Origin: Mangrovihabitans endophyticus
GTDB lineage: Bacteria > Actinomycetota > Actinomycetes > Mycobacteriales > Micromonosporaceae
Direction of reading: 5' to 3'
NCBI RefSeq assembly: GCF_014646155.1
Contig: NZ_BMMX01000001.1
Span: forward strand, 917,720-981,719
DNA: 64,000 bases
This document shows positions 8,808 to 21,319 of this stretch, piece by piece (the first letter of the stretch is position 1; every line of letters begins with the position of its first letter). The notes under the pieces are model-generated. The model made no database searches and was not told where the DNA came from. It saw only the letters and a list, made by a program, of their open reading frames with translations. A program made the translations under genes and the position numbers.

Positions 8808-8824
8808 GATACCCGGCGGGTATC
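8808..8824. promoter_or_regulatory. LysR-type operator GATACCC-ggc-GGGTATC
   Basis: A perfect 7-bp-arm inverted repeat with a 3-bp spacer in the divergent SDR/LysR promoter. It contains the T-N11-A signature (T at 8810, A at 8822) of LysR-type regulators. A second, overlapping palindrome GGTAT-ca-ATACC (8819-8830) follows and could be the activation half. It sits 28 bp before the regulator ATG, suiting autorepression and control of the SDR gene. Confidence 0.7.
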
Positions 8825-8851
8825 AATACCGAAGGTCGGTACCGTGGTGGC

Positions 8852-9700
8852 ATGGAGACGCGGGAGCTGCGGTACTTCGTCGCCGTGGCGGAGGAGCTGC
8901 ACTTCGGACGGGCCGCGCGGCGGCTCGGGATGGCGCGGCCGCCGCTGTCGCGGGCGATCCGGCAGCTCGAACGGCGGCTCGGCGTGGCGTTGCTGGAGCG
9001 CACCAGCCGTACCGTCACGTTGACCGAGGCCGGGTCGGTGCTGCTGGTCGAGGGTCGCGCCGCGCTGGACGCGGTCGACGCGGCGGCGCGGCGTGCGCGC
9101 CGCGCCGCGCACGCCGCGGCTGGACAACCCCGCCTGGTCCTGGTGGCCAAGGCCGGGGCGTCCGATGAATTGCTCGCGAAGCTGCTCGACGCGTACGCGG
9201 CCGAGCCGGGGGCCGCCTCGGTGGACATCCACCTGTGCGGGATCGGCGAACAGGAACGGCTGCTGCGCGATGGGCGGGCCGACGTGGCGCTGCTGCACCG
9301 GCCGTTCGATGCGACCGCCGGGTTCGACACCGAGGAACTGAGCACCGAGGGGCAGGTGGCGATCCTCCCGGCCGGACATCCGCTCGGCCGCCGGGCGCAC
9401 CTGCGCATGGCCGACGTCACGGCGGTGCCCGGCCTGCCGATGCCTCGCTGGCCGCACCGCGACGGCACCTATCCGGCCGGGCCCGGCCCGGAAGTGCACG
9501 ACCACACCCAGTTGCTGCAACTGATCGTGCTGGGCCGGACCTTGGCGATCGTGCCGGAATCGGCCCGCACCCGTCTGCGCGACGACGTCGCCATCGTCCC
9601 GGTGCCGGACGCGCCGAGGGTGACGACGGTGATCGCGTGGCCGCCGCACAGCCGGTCGCCGGCCCTGGCCGGGCTGGTCCGGGCGGCGACCCGGCTCTGA
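8852..9700 (+). CDS. LysR-family transcriptional regulator
   Basis: 282 aa. The ATG at 8852 gives the canonical N-terminus METRELRYFVAVAEELHFG with the winged helix-turn-helix (AARRLGMARPPLSRAIRQLE) in residues 1-60. The rest is the periplasmic-binding-like co-inducer domain, somewhat shorter than usual (family about 290-300 aa). The gene is divergent from the SDR at 8751, with a T-N11-A palindrome between them. The usual model is autorepression and inducer-dependent activation of the neighbour; the inducer is unknown. It is separated from the convergent NB-ARC gene by only 2 bp. Confidence 0.9.
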   Translation: METRELRYFVAVAEELHFGRAARRLGMARPPLSRAIRQLERRLGVALLERTSRTVTLTEAGSVLLVEGRAALDAVDAAARRARRAAHAAAGQPRLVLVAKAGASDELLAKLLDAYAAEPGAASVDIHLCGIGEQERLLRDGRADVALLHRPFDATAGFDTEELSTEGQVAILPAGHPLGRRAHLRMADVTAVPGLPMPRWPHRDGTYPAGPGPEVHDHTQLLQLIVLGRTLAIVPESARTRLRDDVAIVPVPDAPRVTTVIAWPPHSRSPALAGLVRAATRL

Positions 9701-9702
9701 GG

Positions 9703-12315
9703 CTAGCCCAGCCGGGGCGGCCCGGCCCGGGACGCGTCGGCGGCGCCGAGCTCGGCGAGGCGCTCGCGGATCTGGTCGGCTTCCGGCACCCCCAGGCTGG
9801 TGTAGATGTCCAGCGCCTGCTGGTAATGATCGAGTGCCTGAGCGCGGTCGCCGAGGGCGCGGTGGGTGTCGCCGAGGCCGGTCAGTGCGGACGCCTGCTG
9901 GCTGCGGATGCCGATGGCGGTGGCGATGCGGTAGGCACGGGTGTGGTGGGCCTGCGCCTCGGCCGGTCGCCCCGCGGCGAGAACGGCCGCGCCCAGACCG
10001 TTGAGCACGTGCGTCTCGCCGTCCTGTCCGCCGATCTCATGCATGACGGCCAGCGCCTGCCGGTGATACTCCACCGCCTCATCGGCCCGGCCGAGGCGCG
10101 TGTGCAGCAGACCGAGGGTGTCCAGCACCATGGCCTCGCCGTACCGGGATCCGAACTCCCGGAACAGGGCGAGAGCCTGTTTCAGGTGGACGCCGGCCGG
10201 TTCGTGGCGACCGGATCGCGTCTCGGCCATGCCGAGGCTGTTCAGAGCGGAGGCTTCGCCGTACGGGTTGCCGATCTCCCGGGCCAGCGCCAGTGCCTGC
10301 CGGCAGTGGTCGATGGCTTCGGCGAAGCGCCCGGTCCGCTCCATGGCGTCGCCGAGGACCGACAGCGTGGTGGCTTCGCCGGCCCGGTCGCCGGCCTGCC
10401 GGTACAGCGTCAGGGCCTGCTGCCAGCAGTCGACGGCGTGCTTGAGGTGACCCGACCGGTCCGCCGCTCCACCCAGGTTGCGCAACGCGAAAGCCTGGCC
10501 GATCGGATCGTCCACCTGCCGGAACAGGTCCAGGGACTGCTGAAAGCATGCGACACCCGCCTCGACCTGACCCATCAGCAGGTGGGCGACGGCGAGCCCG
10601 GCCAGGGCATGGGCCTGCGCGGTCGGATTGTCGGTGTCGCGGGCGGCTTGCAGGGCGACGCCATGCATCGCCAGCGCTTCGGTGTTGTAGCCGCCCTGGA
10701 GGTAGCGGTAGAGGGTGTGCGCCAGCCGGCTGGTGTGGCCGGGCCATCCGTGCGCTGCGGTGTGCTGAGCGACGATGACCAGGGTGTGCCGTTCGGTGTC
10801 CAGCCAGCGAGAGGCGGCATCGGACGCGGTCAGGTCCGGGGTGGGCGTCGCCGCGGGGGACACCGGCGGCCGGCGATGGGCTTCCGTGGGATGCAGCGTG
10901 TTCATGGCCGCCGCGGCCGTGCCGAGATAATGGTCGAACAGCCGGGTCAGCGCGGCGCGCCGCTGGGGCGGCGGGTCCTCGTCGTGGGCGCGTGTGGTGG
11001 CGTAGGCGCGGACGAGGTCGTGAAAGGCGTACCGGTCGGGGCCCGTGGTCTGCAGCAGATGGTCGCGGCGAAGCTGGTCAAGCCATGTCCGGGCGGAGGG
11101 CAGATCGGCATCGGTGAGCGCGGCCGCTGCGTAGGCGTCGAATTCCTGCGCGGGGTGCAGCGCGGTCAAGCGCAACAACCGCTGCTGTTCACCGGGGAGG
11201 TTGCGATAGGACAGATCGAGGGCCAGCTCGACACCGGTGTCCAGGCGTCGCTCGCGCAGGCGTTCCTCGATCCGGTCGGCGTGGTCGGTGAGCCGCCAGC
11301 CGGTGGTTCCGCGGATGTGCCCCACGATCAGGCTCAGTGCCAGCGGTAGGTAGCCGCAGCACCGGGCGATGCGCGCCGCGGCGTCCGGGTCGGCGTCGCC
11401 GGGCAGCGCGTCGGCGAGATATGTCAGGGCCTCCTCGGGGGTGAAGGCGTCCACGGTGAGCGGGGTCGCCGTTGGCAGGCCGGCGAGGCTTCGCCTGCTG
11501 GTGATCAGGGTGAGGCAACCCGCGACGTCCGGCAGCAGGGGGCGGACCTGTTCCGTGGTGGCCGCGTTGTCCAGCACCACCAGCGTCCGGGTGCCGGCGA
11601 GCCGGTCCCGGTAGGCGGTAGTCAGGGCCTGCCGGCCGTGCGGGATCCGGTGGCCGGGCACGCCGAGCAGCCGGAGGAAGCCGTCCAGAACGGCGGAGGG
11701 GTCGGCCGGCGGCTGGGCCGGATCGGGGTGAAAGCCGCGCAGGTTGACGAACAGCACCCGATCCACCGCGTTGTCCCGGACCAACAGATGCCCGGCGTGG
11801 ACGGCGAGCCGGGTCTTGCCGACCCCGGCCATCCCCTCGATCGCGGAGATCATCACCGCGTCGGCCTCCCGCAGCGCGCGGCGGAGCCGGTCCAGCTCGG
11901 TCCCGCGCCCGGTGAACGTGGCCAGGTCCGCAGGCAGCGTGTCGTGCACCCGGACCTGGGCCGTGGCCTCGGTCTCTCCGCCGACCACGCGCAGCGCCTG
12001 GCGCCATTGGGCCACATATCCCAGGTCCGGGTGCAGTGCCTGGACCACCGCGACAACCAGGTCGGTGTTGAAGCGCCGCCGGCCCGGCTGGAAGCAGTTC
12101 GCCACGGTGGACCGGCGTGCCAGCTCACTCGCCGGCCGGCCGGCCGTCGCCCAGGTCGCGTTGATCCGGTCCTTGATCGTCTCGTAGGAGGGGTCGCCGG
12201 CCCACACCTTCAACAGCCGCAATCGCTCGACGAGCTCGTCGGGAGAAACGGCCTGGGCCGGGTCGGGCAGCCTGGCGAAGGCGGTCGGCGAGACCGGCTC
12301 GTGCGGCGAGGGCAT
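9703..12315 (-). CDS. NB-ARC/TPR protein with short N-terminal helical domain
   Basis: 870 aa from ATG at 12315. Residues 1-110 form a helical region (ETIKDRINATWATAG, VANCFQPGRRRFN) like the small N-terminal domain of many actinomycete NB-ARC proteins; no OmpR or BTAD domain is present. NB-ARC: Walker A EGMAGVGKTRL (about 160-170), LVVLDNA (Walker B), LITSRR (sensor), GYLPLAL. From about residue 560 at least eight TPRs follow with repeated GxAxxLxxLG patterns. It is probably an STAND-type signalling ATPase, but whether it regulates transcription cannot be told without a clear DNA-binding domain. Neighbours give no hint. Confidence 0.82.
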   Translation of the reverse strand: MPSPHEPVSPTAFARLPDPAQAVSPDELVERLRLLKVWAGDPSYETIKDRINATWATAGRPASELARRSTVANCFQPGRRRFNTDLVVAVVQALHPDLGYVAQWRQALRVVGGETEATAQVRVHDTLPADLATFTGRGTELDRLRRALREADAVMISAIEGMAGVGKTRLAVHAGHLLVRDNAVDRVLFVNLRGFHPDPAQPPADPSAVLDGFLRLLGVPGHRIPHGRQALTTAYRDRLAGTRTLVVLDNAATTEQVRPLLPDVAGCLTLITSRRSLAGLPTATPLTVDAFTPEEALTYLADALPGDADPDAAARIARCCGYLPLALSLIVGHIRGTTGWRLTDHADRIEERLRERRLDTGVELALDLSYRNLPGEQQRLLRLTALHPAQEFDAYAAAALTDADLPSARTWLDQLRRDHLLQTTGPDRYAFHDLVRAYATTRAHDEDPPPQRRAALTRLFDHYLGTAAAAMNTLHPTEAHRRPPVSPAATPTPDLTASDAASRWLDTERHTLVIVAQHTAAHGWPGHTSRLAHTLYRYLQGGYNTEALAMHGVALQAARDTDNPTAQAHALAGLAVAHLLMGQVEAGVACFQQSLDLFRQVDDPIGQAFALRNLGGAADRSGHLKHAVDCWQQALTLYRQAGDRAGEATTLSVLGDAMERTGRFAEAIDHCRQALALAREIGNPYGEASALNSLGMAETRSGRHEPAGVHLKQALALFREFGSRYGEAMVLDTLGLLHTRLGRADEAVEYHRQALAVMHEIGGQDGETHVLNGLGAAVLAAGRPAEAQAHHTRAYRIATAIGIRSQQASALTGLGDTHRALGDRAQALDHYQQALDIYTSLGVPEADQIRERLAELGAADASRAGPPRLG

Positions 12316-12637
12316 TGCTCACTCCATGGACGACGCTCGACATCGGGAGACCCTGAGGCTAGTGCTTCGCCTCCCGGATTGCTCCGATTTGTGCGCCGTC
12401 CCGCGTCCAAATTCGTCCAGAGTCGACCACGCCGGCCCGCCCGCCCCCGCAGACTCGACGCGCACGCGGAATTGATCATCGCATGCGACGCCGGTCGAAC
12501 GGGGGCCAGGGAGCCACGAATCCTTGGCTGGCCGGCTGCGGCAGTCGGCCCCGTGCCCCGTCGGCCGGGGCCGCTCCCGCGCAGGTGAGTCCGCGTGCCG
12601 GTGGGTGACTCCGCGTGGCGGTGGGTGACTCCGCGTG
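12316..12637. other. Intergenic region, 322 bp
   Basis: No convincing gene. It holds the upstream region of the leftward NB-ARC gene and, at the other end, the 20-bp tandem repeats next to the DUF1232 stop codon. Frames open here lack family-like sequence. Confidence 0.6.
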
Positions 12638-12640
12638 TCA
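12581..12640. repeat. Three imperfect 20-bp tandem repeats
   Basis: Units begin at 12581, 12601 and 12621 and share the core GTGACTCCGCGTG (first copy GTGAGTCCGCGTG). Copies 2 and 3 differ only in the last few bases. The last unit includes the stop codon of the DUF1232 gene (TCA at 12638-12640), so copy number could vary without altering the protein. No hairpin is formed by the unit itself. Confidence 0.75.
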
Positions 12641-13051
12641 GCGGGGGAGTCCGGTCAGCCGGACGAGCGCCGCGAAGCCGTCATCGGTTCCGGGCCAGTG
12701 TTCGCGCACGGCGTCCAGGCCGGCCCGGCGGATCGTGGAGCGCAGCACGGCCGCCACGATTATCGCGTCGTCGGCGTACCCGAGGACCGGGATGAAGTCG
12801 GGGATCAGATCGAACGGCACGGCGAGGTAGGCCAGCAGCAGCGCGAGACGGATCCGGACACCGCGGGGCAACCGGGGATCGGCGCCGAGGCGGCGCAGAA
12901 GCCGCAGCAGGTCGGGCAGCAACCGGACGGCGTCCCGGAGCTGGGCCGTGCCCGGCTTGGCCATCAGCAGGGCGATCAGCAGCGCGAGCCACGCCAGCAG
13001 CAGCGCGGTGGCAACGCCGATCAGGGCTTGCCACCACCACTGCATGGTCAT
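12638..13051 (-). CDS. DUF1232 (YkvA-like) membrane protein
   Basis: 137 aa from ATG at 13051 with AAAGGA just upstream. Residues 6-30 form a strong hydrophobic helix (ALIGVATALLLAWLALLIAL), then a basic amphipathic region (LLPDLLRLLRRL). The DUF1232 signature follows: LLAYLAVPFDLIPDFIPVLGYADDAIIV, given here only as key residues P-DLIPDFIP-G-DD. Function in this family is unknown. It is probably a small inner-membrane protein. An in-frame ATG two codons later is an alternative start. Confidence 0.8.
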   Translation of the reverse strand: MTMQWWWQALIGVATALLLAWLALLIALLMAKPGTAQLRDAVRLLPDLLRLLRRLGADPRLPRGVRIRLALLLAYLAVPFDLIPDFIPVLGYADDAIIVAAVLRSTIRRAGLDAVREHWPGTDDGFAALVRLTGLPR

Positions 13052-13100
13052 CGTCCTTTGGCTCCGGACCCGTTTCGAGCAGCGTAGCCGTGCCGTCCGG

Positions 13101-14492
13101 TCAGGTGCCGGTCGTTGTGCTCTCCGGGCCGGCCGGCGATCGTACCGGCAGACCGGTGGAGGCTGCGGTGGTGAAGTCGTCGTCGAGGACCACCACCGCA
13201 CGCCGGCCCGCGGCGGCGAGCAGCGAAGCCGCGATGGAGGCGCGGTATCCGCTGGCGCAGTGCACCCAGACCTCGCCGTCCGGGACGTCGTCGACACGCC
13301 GGAGCAGGTCGTGCAGCGGGATGCGCACGGCCTCGTCGAGGTGCGCCTGCGCCGCTTCGCCGTCGCGGCGCACGTCGAGGACGACCACCGGCCGGTGATG
13401 GCGGACCTGTGCGAGGTCGGCGAAGGTGGCTCGCGGGAAGGTCTCCAGGTCGCCTTCTCCGGCCCAGTCCACGGGGTCGCCGGTGGCGTTCGCGGCCGGC
13501 CGGTCGATGCCGATGCGGACCAGTTCGCGCTGTGCCTGCGCCACCTGCTCCGGTGTCTCGGCGAGCAGCGTGAGCGGGGTGCCCCAGGGGATGAGCCAAC
13601 CCAGGTAGGTGGCGAAGCTGCCGTCGAGGCCGAAGTTGAGCGTGCCGGCGACGTGCCCGGCCGCGAACGCGACCCGGTTGCGCAGGTCGACGACCCACTC
13701 GCCGTCGGCGAGTCGCTTGCGTAGCTGTCCGGCATCGGCCCGTTCGGGCTCGCTCAGGTCGGGGCTCTCCGGGCCGGCGCTGTTGGCCGGGGCCATGTGC
13801 GCGTAGTACGCGGGCCAGGCGTCCAGACCCGCGAGCAACTCCGTGACGAACTGTTGCTCGGCGCGGGTCAGCACCGGGTTGGCTCGTTTCTCCGAGCCGA
13901 TCGTGGCGGCCGTGGCCTCCGACTGCGTCGCCGAGCAGAAGCTTCCGAAACCGTGCGTCGGATAGAGCTCGACGCTGTCCGGCAGGCGACCGGCGAGCCG
14001 GTGCGCCGAGTGGTATTGCCGGTGCACCAGGTCATCGGTGTGTGCGGGACCGAGCAGGTCGGGCCGGCCCACCGATCCGTACAGCAGCGAACCCCCGGAG
14101 AACACGGCCACCGGCGCGTCCTCGACCTCCAGGACGTACGACAGATGGGTGAACGTGTGGCCGGGAGTGGCGATCGCCCGGACCTGCATGGCGTCGGCGA
14201 CGGGGATGACGTCACCGTCGCCCACCGGGACGCGGTCGAAGCTCACCGGGTCGTCGGCGTTGACGTGGTACGCCGACCCGGTGGCGCGGGCGAGCGCGTA
14301 CCCGCCGGTGACGTAGTCGTTGTGGATGTGCGTCTCGAAGACATGCGTGATGGTCACGTTCTCCGCGGCGGCGAGGTCGAGCACGCGGTCGATGTCACGC
14401 TGCGGATCCACGACGAAGGCGTACCTGCCGTCGTGGGCGAGATAGCTGCGGTCGCCCAGCGTGGGTGTGTCGATGGGCAGGATGCGGAACAC
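13101..14492 (-). CDS. MBL-fold hydrolase fused to rhodanese domains (persulfide dioxygenase-like)
   Basis: 463 aa. The GTG at 14492 is chosen because GAGGAG lies 8 bp upstream and the protein then begins FRILPIDTPTLGDRSYL as in the family. Residues about 10-245 are a metallo-beta-lactamase domain with THIHNDYVTGG and GHTFTHLSY, the ETHE1/persulfide-dioxygenase form of the metal motif. Two rhodanese-like domains follow; the second has the Cys in VHCASGYRAS, whereas the first lacks an obvious catalytic Cys. The enzyme probably oxidises glutathione- or other low-molecular-weight persulfides. The operator at 14527-14542 lies 35 bp upstream, indicating control by persulfide or Cu(I) sensors of the CsoR/CstR family. 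Confidence 0.85.
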   Translation of the reverse strand: MFRILPIDTPTLGDRSYLAHDGRYAFVVDPQRDIDRVLDLAAAENVTITHVFETHIHNDYVTGGYALARATGSAYHVNADDPVSFDRVPVGDGDVIPVADAMQVRAIATPGHTFTHLSYVLEVEDAPVAVFSGGSLLYGSVGRPDLLGPAHTDDLVHRQYHSAHRLAGRLPDSVELYPTHGFGSFCSATQSEATAATIGSEKRANPVLTRAEQQFVTELLAGLDAWPAYYAHMAPANSAGPESPDLSEPERADAGQLRKRLADGEWVVDLRNRVAFAAGHVAGTLNFGLDGSFATYLGWLIPWGTPLTLLAETPEQVAQAQRELVRIGIDRPAANATGDPVDWAGEGDLETFPRATFADLAQVRHHRPVVVLDVRRDGEAAQAHLDEAVRIPLHDLLRRVDDVPDGEVWVHCASGYRASIAASLLAAAGRRAVVVLDDDFTTAASTGLPVRSPAGPESTTTGT

Positions 14493-14526
14493 GGCGGAAA
14501 CTCCTCTGTCCGGGCCTGATGAATTG

Positions 14527-14542
14527 ATACCCCTGGGGGTAT
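14527..14542. promoter_or_regulatory. CsoR/CstR-like operator, site 1
   Basis: The sequence ATACCCCTGGGGGTAT is a near-perfect palindrome 35 bp upstream of the MBL-rhodanese start. Known CsoR/CstR-family repressors bind ATACCCC..GGGGTAT palindromes. The same motif recurs at 14625 and 16420. Confidence 0.8.
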
Positions 14543-14624
14543 GTGATCCGACCATAGCGCGTGGGCACCCCTCGCCGTCAATGGCGGCCGGTGGTGGTGT
14601 TCACACTGGACGGCGCTCGGATCA

Positions 14625-14642
14625 TATACCCCCGGGGGTATA
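14625..14642. promoter_or_regulatory. CsoR/CstR-like operator, site 2
   Basis: The perfect 18-bp palindrome TATACCCCCGGGGGTATA lies 36 bp before the thioredoxin ATG at 14678. Together with site 1 it sits in the divergent promoter region of the two genes, one site facing each. Confidence 0.82.
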
Positions 14643-14677
14643 GTGGGCTTGGAGGCGACGAGAGGGGAAAGATCGTC

Positions 14678-15061
14678 ATGGCCACGGTGAATCTGACACT
14701 GGACGCCTTTGCGGGCGTCACCCAGGACGGCATCGTGCTGGTCGACTGGTGGGCTTCCTGGTGCGGCCCGTGTCTCCGGTTCGCCCCGGTCTTCGAGCAG
14801 GCCAGCGACCGTCACGCCGATGTCGTGTTCGCCAAGGTCGACACCGAGGCCGAGCAGGGCCTCGCGGCTGCCGCGCGCATCTCCTCCATTCCGACGCTGA
14901 TGGCGTTCCGCGAGGGGATCCTGGTCTTCTCGCAGCCGGGCGCATTGCCCCCGGCGGCGTTGGAGGAACTCATCGGCGCGGTGCGAGGGCTGGACATGGA
15001 TCAGGTCCGCCGGCAGATCGCGGAGCAGCACGCCGAGGAGGGTTCTCCGTCGTCCGGGTGA
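14678..15061 (+). CDS. Thioredoxin
   Basis: 127 aa. The ATG at 14678 follows GAGGGGAAAG. The thioredoxin active site WCGPC (C29, C32) stands in VDWWASWCGPCLRF, with VFAKVDTEAE and the cis-Pro in SIPTLMAFREG. The C-terminal tail (about 20 residues beyond the fold) is acidic. As part of a regulon with two rhodanese proteins, it probably reduces persulfidated proteins or regenerates sulfur-transfer enzymes. It is controlled by operator site 2 immediately upstream. Confidence 0.92.
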   Translation: MATVNLTLDAFAGVTQDGIVLVDWWASWCGPCLRFAPVFEQASDRHADVVFAKVDTEAEQGLAAAARISSIPTLMAFREGILVFSQPGALPPAALEELIGAVRGLDMDQVRRQIAEQHAEEGSPSSG

Positions 15062-15101
15062 ACCCCGGACGTCGCGATCGCACCGGCCGGGTGACGCAGT
15101 C

Positions 15102-15776
15102 TCACCGCCCGGGCGGTGCGATGAGCATCAGATACTCCTGTCCGCCGAGCAGCCGCAGGCGCCTGCGCAGGACCGGATTCTCGGTCGACTGGCTGCGATG
15201 ACAGGCGATCGCGCGCCGCTGGAGGTGTCGTGACACCGCGAGCACGATGGGCAGGTCGCGGTCGGAGCGGCCGGCGAACGCCGTTCCGAACTCGGCGTTG
15301 AGCCGCGCGGCCACGCGCTGCGGGATCGCCCACGCCAGGAGCGGCAGGCCGACGGCGTCCGCCGCGGCCAGGGCGGCCTCGCTGGCGCGTCGATGGTCCG
15401 GATGCCCGGTGACGCCGTTGGGATCGAAGGCCAGCAGGTGACTGGGGTGCACCGCGTCGACGAGACGCCGCACGTGCGCGGTGAGCTCGGCCAGGGGCGC
15501 CTCGGAGAGCTTGCCGTCGGGGTACGCCCGCAGGTCGAGGCCGCGCACGCCGAGCGCGGCGCCGGCGGCGGTCAGTTCCCGGGAACGGATCGCGCCGAGG
15601 TCGCCGCGCACGCCGTGCAGGGTGGACGCCTCGCCGTGAGTGAAACAGAGCACGGTGACCGGGATGCCACGCTCGCCGAGTGCCCCGATGACCGCACCCA
15701 GACCGAACGACTCGTCGTCCGGATGCGCGGCGACCACGAGCACCCCGGTCATCGGCGGCAGATCACGGCGGGCCAC
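15102..15776 (-). CDS. PIG-L family N-acyl deacetylase
   Basis: 224 aa from a GTG at 15776, 5 bp after the rhodanese stop, so probably co-transcribed with it. Zinc-site motifs are present: AHPDDES (residues 17-23) and HPDHRRA (near residue 125), plus FTHGEAS. PIG-L deacetylases in actinobacteria include MshB and Mca, which act on mycothiol precursors or mycothiol conjugates, and others that act on sugars or antibiotics. Here the operon with a membrane rhodanese under a CsoR-like operator suggests a thiol-conjugate substrate, by context only. MshB and Mca are about 290 aa, so this shorter form is probably neither. Confidence 0.8.
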   Translation of the reverse strand: MARRDLPPMTGVLVVAAHPDDESFGLGAVIGALGERGIPVTVLCFTHGEASTLHGVRGDLGAIRSRELTAAGAALGVRGLDLRAYPDGKLSEAPLAELTAHVRRLVDAVHPSHLLAFDPNGVTGHPDHRRASEAALAAADAVGLPLLAWAIPQRVAARLNAEFGTAFAGRSDRDLPIVLAVSRHLQRRAIACHRSQSTENPVLRRRLRLLGGQEYLMLIAPPGR

Positions 15777-15781
15777 GGCAC

Positions 15782-16372
15782 TCAGCTCCGGGCGCCGGCC
15801 AGCTCGCTCACGACGCGGTCGATGTCGCAGGTGGCGCCCCGGTTGAACGGCAGCCGGGACAGCATCGCGCCCATCAGGCAGCTATTGGTCAGTGCCGCCG
15901 TGACCAGGCCGGCGCCGATCGCCGCGGCGAACCATTGCGCCCCGGGAACGACCAGCGCGGCCAGGACGGCGAGCAGCACCAGCGCGCCGGCGACCAGCCG
16001 GACCTGGCGCTCGATGTCCCAGCGGTTGCGGCCACGCTTGACCGGTCCGCCGGCCTGCTCCCAGGCCAGCACGCCGCCGTCGAGCACGTGCACGTTGGAC
16101 ATGCCGATGCCGGTCAGCAACTGCTCCGCCTGCGTGGCGCGCATCCCGGACCGGCAGACCAGCACCACCTGATCGAGGTGGGTGCGCAGCTCGGTGCGGT
16201 GCTCGCGCATCATTCGCAACGGCACGTTGTAGGCGCCGGGGATGTGCATCGCTTCGAACTCGGCGGGCTCGCGAACGTCCAGCAGACGGGGGCCGTCGTC
16301 GCCGGCGAGCCAGCCGCGCAGCGCGGTGACGTCGAGCCGGGTCGGATGGGGGCGGGGTGTCGAGTCGCTCAT
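15782..16372 (-). CDS. Membrane rhodanese with C-terminal DUF2892-like domain
   Basis: 196 aa. Residues 12-112 form a rhodanese domain with active-site loop CRSGMR (C73), preceded by LLDVREPAEFEAMHIPGA. The C-terminal part holds the N-R-W-x-I-E-R-Q motif and two hydrophobic segments (LVAGALVLLAVLAALVV; FAAAIGAGLVTAALTNSC) ending with CLMGAMLSRLPFNRG, as in YgaP-like inner-membrane rhodaneses. It should accept sulfane sulfur from persulfides or thiosulfate at the membrane. It is first in a two-gene unit with the PIG-L gene, with operator site 3 located 48 bp upstream of the ATG. Confidence 0.88.
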   Translation of the reverse strand: MSDSTPRPHPTRLDVTALRGWLAGDDGPRLLDVREPAEFEAMHIPGAYNVPLRMMREHRTELRTHLDQVVLVCRSGMRATQAEQLLTGIGMSNVHVLDGGVLAWEQAGGPVKRGRNRWDIERQVRLVAGALVLLAVLAALVVPGAQWFAAAIGAGLVTAALTNSCLMGAMLSRLPFNRGATCDIDRVVSELAGARS

Positions 16373-16419
16373 GACGAACGGGCTTCCCTTCGCGGAGTCG
16401 GTGACGGGATACGCGTCTA

Positions 16420-16435
16420 ATACCCCTGGGGGTAT
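16420..16435. promoter_or_regulatory. CsoR/CstR-like operator, site 3
   Basis: ATACCCCTGGGGGTAT is identical to site 1, placed 48 bp before the membrane rhodanese start. Three occurrences within 2 kb, each before a sulfur-transfer gene, argue for one regulon. Confidence 0.8.
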
Positions 16436-16484
16436 ATGCAGACTCTAGTCCGGGAAGGGAGCGTCGCCAAGTCCGGCGGTTCGG

Positions 16485-21245
<4,761 letters not shown>

Positions 21246-21319
21246 ACGCCGTGCGCGCGACCCGGCTTGTTCAGCGTTGTCGTGGTCGACAGGATCCGGT
21301 GCCGCGCCGCCACCGCGCT

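Noticed and set aside
9235..11349. 704-codon plus-strand frame opposite the NB-ARC-TPR gene
   Set aside because: Repeated TPR codons on the minus strand produce an open complementary frame. No domain-like sequence.
15102..15776. Assignment as MshB or Mca (mycothiol enzymes)
   Set aside because: The AHPDDE motif fits, but the protein is about 70 residues shorter than these enzymes, and the context is a persulfide regulon.
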